DNA from: DATCLS01 sp035296625
GTDB lineage: Bacteria; Actinomycetota; Acidimicrobiia; Acidimicrobiales; VFJN01
Assembly (NCBI GenBank): GCA_035296625.1
Contig: DATHAO010000049.1
Coordinates: 1-64,000 of the forward strand
Length of the DNA: 64,000 nucleotides
Reading direction: 5' to 3'
Made by a program: the position numbers and the translations under genes. How positions within the stretch are numbered: position 1 is the first letter of the stretch; every line of letters begins with the position of its first letter. Shown here piece by piece: positions 25,791 to 33,917 of the stretch. Below the pieces are notes generated by a model, which had not been told where the DNA came from, ran no database searches, and saw only the letters and a list, made by a program, of their open reading frames with translations.

Positions 25791-25820
25791 GGCCCGGACC
25801 GGATTTCTCCGGCCCGGGCC
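25791..25820 (+). terminator. Candidate terminator after dxs
   Basis: GGCCCGG and CCGGGCC arms with an inner CCGG/CCGG stem and a short ATTTCT loop make a strong interrupted hairpin 86 bp after the dxs stop. The sequence after it is pyrimidine-rich (TCTCCCCC) but not a true T-run. The symmetric stem could also serve the convergent nfuA transcript. Confidence 0.55.
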
Positions 25821-25907
25821 TCTCCCCCTGGTCGCCCCCAGCGGACCTGGGTTCACCTTACCCTTTCCTGGTGTCGCCTGTCACATGGTGTAATCGACGT
25901 GCGCGCC

Positions 25908-25929
25908 GGAAAGGTAACGGCTCCTTTCC
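25908..25929. terminator. GGAAAGG/CCTTTCC hairpin downstream of nfuA
   Basis: GGAAAGG (25908-25914), 8-base loop, CCTTTCC (25923-25929), five bases past the minus-strand nfuA stop. It sits in a short stretch that is plainly richer in A and T than its surroundings. Probably the nfuA terminator. Confidence 0.4.
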
Positions 25930-25934
25930 ATACC

Positions 25935-26537
25935 CTACGTGAAGTACGGGTTCTCGCCCAGTTCGTGTTCGGTGACGTCGATGACCTCGGAGACCTCGGG
26001 GATGGCCTCCTGGATCGAGCGGGCGATGCCCTCGCGCAGCGTCATCGCCGACACGGCGCACCCCTGGCAGCCGCCGCCCATGGTCACGAACACCTTGTCG
26101 CCCTCGACGCGGTCGAGGGCGGCGAACCCGCCGTGGGAGGCCAGAGCTGGGTTGATCTGCTGGTCGAGCAGCTGCCGGACCTTCTCGTCGACCGTGCCGG
26201 TCAACTCGACGTGGACGCCCGAGAGCGGATCAGGGCGGTTCGGGTTGCGCAGCACGAGCCCGGCCTGGCCGCCGTTGGACGGCAGGTCGAGCGTGGCGCC
26301 CCGCAGGGCGTCGAGGCTGTCGACCGGGATGATGACCGACAGGTCTCCGGCACGCTCGACGACGTCGCCGGCGCCGGTGTCGGCCTCGGCGATCGGGTCG
26401 AACATGAGGTCGTAGGTGTACTCCACGCCGCGGACGCCGGTGACCTCGATGCGGAGGCCGAGAGCGTCTGGCTCGTCCTCTTGCGCCCGCAGCTCGAGGA
26501 TCTTGTCCCGGGCGGGATCGGTGACGGTCAGAAGCAT
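25935..26537 (-). CDS. nfuA: Fe-S cluster carrier NfuA/NifU-type protein
   Basis: A 200-residue protein with an N-terminal HesB/IscA-like domain that lacks the cluster cysteines (LRIEVTGVRGVEYTYDLMFD). A C-terminal NifU domain (about 118-190) holds the cluster motif GGGCQGCAVSAMTL (CxxC). The pair of domains is the NfuA architecture, which carries 4Fe-4S clusters to target enzymes. Targets in this window include radical-SAM MoaA. Single gene, convergent with dxs. Confidence 0.9.
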   Translation of the reverse strand: MLLTVTDPARDKILELRAQEDEPDALGLRIEVTGVRGVEYTYDLMFDPIAEADTGAGDVVERAGDLSVIIPVDSLDALRGATLDLPSNGGQAGLVLRNPNRPDPLSGVHVELTGTVDEKVRQLLDQQINPALASHGGFAALDRVEGDKVFVTMGGGCQGCAVSAMTLREGIARSIQEAIPEVSEVIDVTEHELGENPYFT

Positions 26538-26862
26538 GTGGCCAGGTTACCGCCGCCCTCCGCCAGGTAGAACGGCCACAGGGATCGGCGGGGCGGCTGC
26601 CCGGTCCGCGACGCCGCTTCGGTTGCGTCTCTCGGTGGCTTCACCGCTCCCGCATGCTCGACACGGCCAAGGCCCACGCCGCCACGGCCACCGAGAAGCT
26701 GCCGGTAGCCACCCGGGTCCGGGCGTTCACCGACCGCCTGCCGCGCCCCAGCGCCGAGCCGTGGACCCCCCGAGCCCGTCGCCCTCGTCGAACCGGCGTC
26801 ATCCGAGCCCGCTACCCGGGCCTGATCGACGCCGGATCGCCGAACGGGGCCGACCGGCGCCG
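26538..26862. other. Intergenic region without a convincing gene
   Basis: 325 bp between the nfuA start and the end of the ABC-F gene, both on the minus strand. A 71-codon plus-strand frame from 26654 (start MLDTAKAHAATATEKLPVAT) has an alanine-rich opening like a short helix but a basic, low-complexity remainder and no ribosome site. I do not call it. The nfuA promoter must lie here. Confidence 0.45.
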
Positions 26863-28854
26863 TCAGTAGCGGGCGGCCTCGGCCTCGTCGGCCAGTTCGA
26901 GCCACGTCTCCTCGGCTGCGCTCAGCTCGGCGCTGACCGCCGCCATCTCCCGGCCGACGCGGGCCAGCTCGACGTGGTCGCCCGTGCCCGTGGCCGCGTG
27001 GAGCTCCTCGGCCAGGGCGGCGTGGCGCTTCTCGAGCGAGCGCATGGCCTTCTCGGCCTGCTTCATGAGGTGGCGGAGCGTGCTGGGCGATCGCCCGGGG
27101 CCCAGGTTCCGGCCGTTGCCGGCGTTGTCGCCGCCGGGCGTGGGGGGCGTGCCGCCGTCGCGACCCACCGGCCCGCGCCCGACCCTCGGTCCGGCGCCGC
27201 GGCCGCCGGCACGCGTCGAGCCGCTCCCGCCTGCGGCGCGAGCTGTGGAGGCTGTGGACGCGGCGGCGGGTGTGGCCGCCGGGGCCGCCGCGGCGGTTCG
27301 GGCCGCTCGGGCCGCTCGGCTCGCCCTCGCCGTTCGGGCCGGCGCCGGGCCGGCCCCGCCCGCGGAGGTGGTGCGGCCCCGCTGGCGCTTCGCCCGGCGC
27401 TCCGCCTCGTAAGCGGCATGGCCCCCGGGGACCCGCCCGGCGTGGCCCTGGCCGTCGAGCACGATCACGTCGGTGACCGTGCGCTCCAGGAACGCCCGGT
27501 CGTGGCTCACGACGACGAGGGCGCCGGGCCAGTCGTCGAGCATGTCCTCGAGGGCCCGGAGCGTGTCGAGGTCGAGGTCGTTGGTCGGCTCGTCGAGCAG
27601 CAGTACGTTCGGGGCCTGGCGAAGCAGCAGCACGAGCTGCAGGCGCCGCCGCTCGCCCCCCGACAGCAGACCGATCGGCGCCCACTGGGCGTCGGTGCCG
27701 AACCAGAAGCGCTCGAGCAGGGCGGCGTCGGTCCAGTCGGGCTGGCGGGCCGGACCGGCCACGGCCTCGCGCACCCGCCGGTCGAGCGGCAGGTCGATGC
27801 CCCGCTGGTCGTAGACGCCGACTCGCACCGTCGACCCGGTCACGACCTGGCCCTCGCGTGGCGTGCGGCGGCCGGCGATCACGTCCAGCAGCGTCGTCTT
27901 GCCGCTGCCGTTCACGCCCACGACGCCGAGTCGCTCGCCGGGCCCGAGCGCCAGGTCGACGCCGCGGAACAGCATGCGGTCGCCGTAGCCGTCGGCGACG
28001 CCGTGCAGCTCGACGACGGTGTCACCGAGCCGAGGCATTTGGACCAGATCGGCCAGGGGGAGGTCGTCGGGCCGGTCCCTCTCGGGGGCGCGACCGTCGA
28101 TCACGGCCCGGGCGCCGGCGATGTGGGCCTTCGGCTTGCGGGTGCGGGCCGGGGCGCCCCGGCGCAGCCAGGCCAGCTCGGCGCGGGCCAGGTTGCGGCG
28201 CTTGGTGTCGGCCGTGGACTCGCGTTCGGCCCGCTCGACTCGGGCGGCCAGGTAGGAGGCGTAGCCACCCTCGTGGACGTGGCCCGTTCCCCGGTCGAGC
28301 TCGAGGATGCGGGTCGTCACCCGGTCGAGCACGTGGCGGTCGTGAGTGACCAGGACGAGCCCGCCGCGAAAGGCGGCCAGGCGGTCCTCGAGCCAGGCGA
28401 TGGCGTCGAGGTCGAGGTGGTTCGTCGGCTCGTCGAGGATCAGCAGATCGTTCTCCGTCGCCTCCCCGACCTCGACCAACGCTCGAGCCAACGCCACCCG
28501 CTTGGCCTCGCCACCCGACAGCGTGGCGACCTCGGTGTCGGCGAAGCCGGCCATGCCCAGGCGATCGACGATGGCCTCCCCCTCCCAGCCGCCGCCGACG
28601 GCGTGGCGCACGCGGCCGGCGGGCAGGTCCGCCTGCTGGCCGAGGGTCACGACCCGGGCGCCCCGACCACGCCGGACCACGCCGTCCTCGGGCGCCACCG
28701 TGCCGGCGAGGACGCCGAGCAACGTGGACTTCCCGCCGCCGTTGATGCCCACGACCGCCAGCCGGTCACCGCTCGACACCGTGAGCGACAGGCCGGTGAA
28801 CAGCGGCTTCCCGGGCCGGCTCACCGTCAGCTCGGCGGCGTCGACGAGGATCAC
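26863..28854 (-). CDS. ABC-F family ATPase (Uup-like)
   Basis: A 663-residue soluble protein with two ABC ATPase domains and no membrane segments. Domain 1 has GINGGGKST, LSGGEAKRVALARAL and LLILDEPTNHLD. Domain 2 has GVNGSGKTT, LLSGGERRRLQLV and LLLDEPTNDLD. They are joined by a basic linker. The C-terminus has a long Ala/Arg/Gly/Pro-rich disordered stretch, then a coiled coil (MKQAEKAMRSLEKRHAALAE), as in Uup. ABC-F proteins act on ribosomes or branched DNA rather than as transporters. GTG start at 28854. The upstream intergenic DNA is a repeat array. Confidence 0.9.
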   Translation of the reverse strand: MILVDAAELTVSRPGKPLFTGLSLTVSSGDRLAVVGINGGGKSTLLGVLAGTVAPEDGVVRRGRGARVVTLGQQADLPAGRVRHAVGGGWEGEAIVDRLGMAGFADTEVATLSGGEAKRVALARALVEVGEATENDLLILDEPTNHLDLDAIAWLEDRLAAFRGGLVLVTHDRHVLDRVTTRILELDRGTGHVHEGGYASYLAARVERAERESTADTKRRNLARAELAWLRRGAPARTRKPKAHIAGARAVIDGRAPERDRPDDLPLADLVQMPRLGDTVVELHGVADGYGDRMLFRGVDLALGPGERLGVVGVNGSGKTTLLDVIAGRRTPREGQVVTGSTVRVGVYDQRGIDLPLDRRVREAVAGPARQPDWTDAALLERFWFGTDAQWAPIGLLSGGERRRLQLVLLLRQAPNVLLLDEPTNDLDLDTLRALEDMLDDWPGALVVVSHDRAFLERTVTDVIVLDGQGHAGRVPGGHAAYEAERRAKRQRGRTTSAGGAGPAPARTARASRAARAARTAAAAPAATPAAASTASTARAAGGSGSTRAGGRGAGPRVGRGPVGRDGGTPPTPGGDNAGNGRNLGPGRSPSTLRHLMKQAEKAMRSLEKRHAALAEELHAATGTGDHVELARVGREMAAVSAELSAAEETWLELADEAEAARY

Positions 28855-28881
28855 GGGGGCCGACGGTACCGGCTTCCCCAG

Positions 28882-29118
28882 CCGGACCGGTGCGGCCAGC
28901 GGCCCCCCGGACCGACCGGTACGGGGAGCGGCAGCCCCCAGGCCGCGGCCGGTGCGGTCGACGGCCAGTCCCCCGGCCCGACCGGTGCGGTCGACGGCCA
29001 GTCCCCGGCCCGACCGGTGCGGGGAGCGGCGGCTCCCCAGGCCGGACCGGTGCGGGGAGCGGCGGCTCCCCAGGCCGGACCGGCGCGGGGAGCGGCGGCT
29101 CCCCAGGCCGGACCCGTG
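28882..29118. repeat. Tandem array of 31-34 bp palindromic units
   Basis: About seven units opening with GACCGG. The last three full copies (29012-29044, 29045-29077, 29078-29110) are 33 bp and almost identical. Each contains the inverted repeat GGGGAGC-GGCG-GCTCCCC. Two units at 28948-29011 carry a different core (GTCGACGGCCAGTCCCC). The array fills the gap between the divergent ABC-F and DUF3097 genes, so it lies where their promoters should be. Confidence 0.88.
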
Positions 29119-29139
29119 CGGCGGTTAACGTCGGCGGCC

Positions 29140-29979
29140 ATGCGGCGAGACGGCATCCTCTCCGGCCCGCTCGACATCGACGGCCCCCGGCGGAAGCCGC
29201 CGACCAACCCCACGGTCGAGGGGCGGCCGGGCCTGGCGGTCCAGCACCGCTCGACCGGGGTCGAGGGCACGATCCTGCGATTCGAGCACGGCGGCGTGGC
29301 GGTGCGGGATCGCTACTCGAAGGCCCGCCGACTGCTCCGGCTGGACCCCGGCGGATTCGTGGTCGACGGGATCCGCGTCACGCTGGTCCCGCCGAAGGCG
29401 TCGCCGGCCGGCGCCACGCGGCCCGCTCGCACGGCGTCGGGCTCCACGGCGGTCGCGGGACGAACTGCCCGTGTAGCCCGGGCCAGCCGCATCCTCGTCG
29501 AGGGCATCCACGACGCCGAGCTGGTCGAGAAGGTGTGGGGCGACGACCTACGAGTCGAGGGCGTCGTCGTCGAGCGGCTCGACGGCATGGACCACCTGGC
29601 GGACGTGCTACGCGAGCTGCAACCAGGCCCGGGCCGGCGCCTCGGCGTGCTGCTCGACCACCTGGTCGACGGCTCGAAGGAGTCGCGCGTCGCCGCTGCC
29701 GTCGCCCACCCCCACGTGCTCGTCAGGGGCACTCCGTTCGTCGACGTCTGGCAGGCGGTGCGGCCCCGGGCGGCCGGCGTCGCCGTCTGGCCCGACGTGC
29801 CGAAGGGCCAGCCCTGGAAGGAGGGGGTGATCGCCGCCCTCGACCTGCGGATGGCGCCCGGCGAGTTCTGGCGCACGCTGCTCGGGCGGGTGCGCAGCTT
29901 CGCCGACCTCGACCCGGCGCTCGTCGGGGCGGTCGAGCAGCTGATCGACTTCGTAACCGCCGCCTCCGAGGACGCCTGA
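29140..29979 (+). CDS. DUF3097 family protein (Toprim-like)
   Basis: A 279-residue actinobacterial protein. The N-terminal part has GLAVQHRSTGVEGTILRFE. After a basic Ala-rich linker comes RILVEGIHDAELVEKVWGDD and LGVLLDHLVDGSKES, which look like the acidic motifs of a Toprim-type fold (Glu then Asp-x-Asp-like). The C-terminal half ends with FWRTLLGRVRSFADLDPALV. Function unknown; nucleic-acid processing is a guess from the fold. ATG at 29140, next to the repeat array. Confidence 0.82.
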   Translation: MRRDGILSGPLDIDGPRRKPPTNPTVEGRPGLAVQHRSTGVEGTILRFEHGGVAVRDRYSKARRLLRLDPGGFVVDGIRVTLVPPKASPAGATRPARTASGSTAVAGRTARVARASRILVEGIHDAELVEKVWGDDLRVEGVVVERLDGMDHLADVLRELQPGPGRRLGVLLDHLVDGSKESRVAAAVAHPHVLVRGTPFVDVWQAVRPRAAGVAVWPDVPKGQPWKEGVIAALDLRMAPGEFWRTLLGRVRSFADLDPALVGAVEQLIDFVTAASEDA

Positions 29980-30249
29980 ACGGTCGGGCCCAACCCGAGG
30001 CCGCCGAACCGGCACCCGCCGCACCGCGGCACACGTGCGCCGCTGGAGGGCTGGGCGGCCGGGCGCCCTGGCGGCGCGCAGCGGTCTGGCCGACGGCGAT
30101 GTTGTGCGCAGGGCGGGTGTGAGCCGCCGGTTCCGCACGACATTGCCGAACGACAGCGGTCGGACAGCGCCGGGCGCGGGCCACCCAGGCGGTGCAGGGC
30201 GGAGGCCGGACGGGCACGCGGCCGGGCCGACGAGCTCGGGCGGGAGGGG

Positions 30250-31425
30250 TCAGGTGGGGGTGGCGGCGCGGCGGAGGGCGCGCTCGAGAAGGAGCGGGTC
30301 GCCGAGACGGCGGCGCAGCTCGCGTTCCAGTCCGGCGATCGGGTGCAGGTTCTGCGGCGCCCGGGCGTCGTTGTGGGGCTGGCTGGCGAAGCGGGGCAGA
30401 GTGGCGGTGACCCGATCCGCCACCCTCACGGCGTCGTCGCGGTTGAGCTCACCCGACAGCTCGCAGCGAACGACGCCCCACCAGGCATGGGTCGCAGGCC
30501 CCGGCAATCGGAAGTACCACGAGTACCGGAACCGGTGCGCTCCGGTGGCGAACAGCGGCGTGCGCTGCCCGGCCGCCAGCTGCGTCACGACCTCCTGGCG
30601 GGCGGGCGGCAGGTACGACACGTGGTGCGCCTTCACGTAGCCCACAGCCCCCGGGATGTGGCGGCGATCGCCGAGCGGACCGTCGACGACGAGCAGGTCG
30701 TCCTCGTCGAACCGGACGTCCGCTCGGCCCAGCGGGACGCCGACACCGGCGATGCCGTCGGCCTCCACCCCGTCCTCCACCTCCACCCCACCGGGGCCCG
30801 TCGGACCCACGCCCGCAGGCCCGACCGGCTCGACCGGCCCGACCGGCGCGCCGGCGCCGCCCGAACCCGAGCCCGTACCCGCACCCCAGCCCGCAGCCGT
30901 ACCCGCACCCGCAGCGACCATCACGGAGACCGGCATGGGGGCGGAGCACGACGTCCCAGCCCGGGCCTCGACGGCCACGCGGCCCTCCAGGTCGCCTCGC
31001 CCCCGCCCGAGGGCCTGACCGAGGGGATCGCCGCCGCCGTCGGGCACCGGGTACGGGTGGTAGTCCCCATGCATGGTCAGGATCGGCTCGACGCCGTCCC
31101 CGGGGCACAACACCCCCCGCCGCACCTCGGCGACAACGACCTGGGCTCGGCCATCGCAGCGCACGGCGCCGGCACCCCAGCTGGCGCACAGGCCCTGTCG
31201 CGTCGTGCCGTCGTCGCCGGTCACCCACACACGGGCGTCGACCCGCTGGACACCGTCGACGAAGTACACCGTCCGCGGCGGGGGCACCGGGCCCGGGTCG
31301 ACCGGGGCCCAGTCGTCGGGCAGCGCCTCGACCGCCAGGTCGACCGTGGCGGTCGAGGCGTCGAGCACGGCGGCGTCGACCGGCGCACCGTAGTCGGGGG
31401 CCCAGGTCTCGACGGCGAAGCGCAT
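30250..31425 (-). CDS. nurA: NurA-type 5'-3' nuclease
   Basis: A 391-residue protein with the NurA nuclease pattern: VYFVDGVQRVDAR (metal-binding Asp, about residue 53), LLVVDGPLGDRRHIPG (about 241), then GYVKAHHVSYLP with the conserved Lys. RFRYSWYFRLPG and a basic C-terminus follow. In the middle (about 165-215) is a Gly/Pro/Ala-rich insert. NurA works with HerA to resect DNA ends. Its ATG at 31425 shares one base with the sbcC stop (TGATG), making it the fourth coupled gene of herA-sbcD-sbcC-nurA. Assignment rests on motifs and context, since sequence conservation is low. Confidence 0.72.
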   Translation of the reverse strand: MRFAVETWAPDYGAPVDAAVLDASTATVDLAVEALPDDWAPVDPGPVPPPRTVYFVDGVQRVDARVWVTGDDGTTRQGLCASWGAGAVRCDGRAQVVVAEVRRGVLCPGDGVEPILTMHGDYHPYPVPDGGGDPLGQALGRGRGDLEGRVAVEARAGTSCSAPMPVSVMVAAGAGTAAGWGAGTGSGSGGAGAPVGPVEPVGPAGVGPTGPGGVEVEDGVEADGIAGVGVPLGRADVRFDEDDLLVVDGPLGDRRHIPGAVGYVKAHHVSYLPPARQEVVTQLAAGQRTPLFATGAHRFRYSWYFRLPGPATHAWWGVVRCELSGELNRDDAVRVADRVTATLPRFASQPHNDARAPQNLHPIAGLERELRRRLGDPLLLERALRRAATPT

Positions 31426-33917
31426 CAGGCCTCCACCCGCTCGACCGTGGCGGCGCCGCCGACCTTGCGCACCTCGAACCGAACCGGCAGCCGCTCGGCC
31501 AGCTCGCGCACGTGCGTCACCACACCCACCATGCGCCCGCGGGCGCCCAGCTCGTCGAGGGCGGCGGCCACGATGTCGAGCGTGTCCGGGTCGAGCGTGC
31601 CGAAGCCCTCGTCGAGGAACAGCGCTTCGAGATGGGCCGAGCCACCCACGGCCAGACCCGCCACCTGATCGGCCAGCGCGAGCGCCAGCGCCAGCGACGC
31701 TAGGAAAGTCTCGCCCCCCGACAGCGTGCGGGCCGGGCGGGTCTGCGAGGCGTTCGTGTGGTCGACCACCAGGAAGCCGCCCGTCCTCGTGTCGACGGCC
31801 AGCGAGTACCCGCCGCCGCTCAGCTCGCCGAGGATGTCGGTGGCGCCGGCCACGAGTTGGTGGACGGCCTCGTCGAGCAGCCACTTCTCGAACCGGTTGG
31901 CGGCGAGGTGAGCGGCCAGGGTGTCGGCGACCTGGTGCTGCTCGACGGCGGCCCCGGCGTCGGACCGCAGGCGCTCGACCTCGGCGAGCTGGGCGTCGAG
32001 GTGGTCGACGGCCTCGTCGGCTCGGGCCCGGGCGGCGGCCACGGCCTCGCCCGGCCAGGACGCGCCGACGTCGGTCACTCCCGCATCGCGGCAGGCGGCC
32101 AGCAGGGCCTCGAGCTGGGTCGCCGCCTCGGCCCGTGCGGCATCGACGGCCCGGCGCCTCTCGGCGGCGGCCTCGGCGAGCACGGGGCGGCGCTCGGCGG
32201 CCCAGGCGAGCAGGGCGTGCCAGTCGGCCGCAAGGTCGCACCGTTCGGCCGCCGGGGGCGCGAGATCGGCGACCGTGTCGCGGGCGGTGTCGAACGCCCG
32301 GCGGGCCTCGCGCTCGCGCTCGACCAGCCCGGCGTACCGCCGCTCGGCCGCCCGCCGGGCGAGCCGCGCATCACGTTCGGCCCGCCGCGCCTTCTCGAGC
32401 GTCTCCTCGGCGTCGACCACGACGGCCAGCTGCGCCTCGATGGCCGCCACGTCGATCAGCGCCGCGCCCCCATCGACGCCGGTGCCGGTGCCGGCGGATT
32501 TGACCCGCCCCGGGCGGGAGGCCGCGGACGGGGCGAGCGCCGGAGCGAGCGACGCCAGCGCGGCCCCCAAGCGGGCGTCGAGCTCGGCCAGCTCGGCGCC
32601 CACCCGCATGAGCTTCTCGTCGATGCGGGCCTGGTGGGTGCGGGCCTCGGTCAGCGCCCGGCCGGCGGTGGCTACCACGGCGTCGGCCTCGGCCAGCGCC
32701 CGCTCGGCGGCGGACAGATCTGCGGGATGATGCCCGGCCGGCAGCTCCTCAACCGCCTGCTGGCACACCGGGCACGGCTCGCCGACCGCCAGCTCGGGGA
32801 CGAGGGCCAGTGCCCGCAGCTCGGCCCGGACGCGCTCGAGGTCGGCGGCGCGCTCTTCGCGGGCCCGGCGTGCGGCCTCCTCGACCTCGGCCGCGATCGC
32901 GACCCGGTCGGCCGCCTCGGCCTCCGCGCCCCGGCCCCGGCCGAGCGTGTCGACCAGGCCGGCCCGCCGCCGGTGGTCGCCGAGCAGGGCGTCCAGGGTG
33001 CGCCGGTCGGGCAGGGCGGCCAACCTCTCCTCGCCCTCGGTGACCGCGGCCACGGCGTCGTCGTCGATCTCGGCGGCCTGGTGCCGGGCGTGGTCGGCCT
33101 CGCCGACCGCAGCGGCTAGCTCGTCGACCCCGTCCGGGGCGGTGAGCGCTCCGACCCGCTCGGCCTGCTCGGCCGCGAGCTCGGACCGCTCGGCCGCCTC
33201 GACGGCCCGGGCTGCCAGCTCGTCGAGCCGGGGGCGCTCGGCCGCCAACCGGTCGCCAAGCCGGGTGAGCCGGGCGATCCGCTCGACGGCGGCGGCCCGC
33301 GCTGCGGGGGTGGCCGCGGCCAGACGGTCGAGCTGCCCGGCGACGACGTCGGCCCGGTTGCGGGCGAGCGCACCCCGTTGGCGGGCGACACTCGCGACCC
33401 GGTCGTAGAGGCCGAGGTCGAGCAGGCGGACGAGAAGGTCCTGCCGGCTGCGGGGCTTGTCGTGCAGGAACCGGGCGAACTGGCCCTGGGGCAGCGACAC
33501 GCACGTCGTGAAGTGCTCGAACGTGAGGCCGAGGCGCGCGGTGACCGCCGCCGTGACCTCGTCGGCCGTGCCGGCCAGCACCTCGCCGCCGCTCTCGAGA
33601 CGGGCCTCCTTGGTGGTGGCGCCGCCCGCCTTGGTCGCCCGGACGACGCGCACGGCCGTGTGAGACACGCCGTCGATCGTGAAGTCGAGCCGGACCCGCG
33701 CCTCGTTGAGGTTCTGGCTGATGACCGGCGCCACCGCCCGCCTGTCGTCGAGGCGGGGCACCGAGCCGTAGAGCGCGAACGTGAGGGCGTCGATGACGCT
33801 GGTCTTGCCGGCGCCGGTCGGCCCCGCCAGCGCGAACAGGTCGGCGCCGGCGAAGTCGACGACCGTCGGCGCCCGGAAGGCGGTGAAGCCCTCGATCTCC
33901 AGCCGCACCGGCCTCAT
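31425..33917 (-). CDS. sbcC: Exonuclease subunit SbcC (Rad50-like)
   Basis: An 830-residue SMC-like ATPase. It has the N-terminal Walker A GPTGAGKTSVIDALTFALYG, Q-loop region LPQGQFARFL, and long Ala/Glu/Arg coiled coils on each side of a zinc hook CPVC (about residue 382). The C-terminal half has the ABC signature LSGGETFLASLALALALADQ (about 730), Walker B LEALFLDEGFGTLD and the H-loop VVTH. With SbcD it forms the Mre11-Rad50-type nuclease that opens hairpins and blocked DNA ends. ATG at 33917 overlaps the sbcD stop by 4 bases. Confidence 0.95.
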   Translation of the reverse strand: MRPVRLEIEGFTAFRAPTVVDFAGADLFALAGPTGAGKTSVIDALTFALYGSVPRLDDRRAVAPVISQNLNEARVRLDFTIDGVSHTAVRVVRATKAGGATTKEARLESGGEVLAGTADEVTAAVTARLGLTFEHFTTCVSLPQGQFARFLHDKPRSRQDLLVRLLDLGLYDRVASVARQRGALARNRADVVAGQLDRLAAATPAARAAAVERIARLTRLGDRLAAERPRLDELAARAVEAAERSELAAEQAERVGALTAPDGVDELAAAVGEADHARHQAAEIDDDAVAAVTEGEERLAALPDRRTLDALLGDHRRRAGLVDTLGRGRGAEAEAADRVAIAAEVEEAARRAREERAADLERVRAELRALALVPELAVGEPCPVCQQAVEELPAGHHPADLSAAERALAEADAVVATAGRALTEARTHQARIDEKLMRVGAELAELDARLGAALASLAPALAPSAASRPGRVKSAGTGTGVDGGAALIDVAAIEAQLAVVVDAEETLEKARRAERDARLARRAAERRYAGLVEREREARRAFDTARDTVADLAPPAAERCDLAADWHALLAWAAERRPVLAEAAAERRRAVDAARAEAATQLEALLAACRDAGVTDVGASWPGEAVAAARARADEAVDHLDAQLAEVERLRSDAGAAVEQHQVADTLAAHLAANRFEKWLLDEAVHQLVAGATDILGELSGGGYSLAVDTRTGGFLVVDHTNASQTRPARTLSGGETFLASLALALALADQVAGLAVGGSAHLEALFLDEGFGTLDPDTLDIVAAALDELGARGRMVGVVTHVRELAERLPVRFEVRKVGGAATVERVEA

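Noticed and set aside
26654..26869. 71-codon plus-strand frame between nfuA and the ABC-F gene
   Set aside because: No ribosome site, basic low-complexity tail, and overlaps the ABC-F gene end; typical chance frame in GC-rich DNA.
28882..29118. CRISPR array
   Set aside because: Units are directly adjacent without unique spacers and there are no cas genes; it is a tandem repeat.
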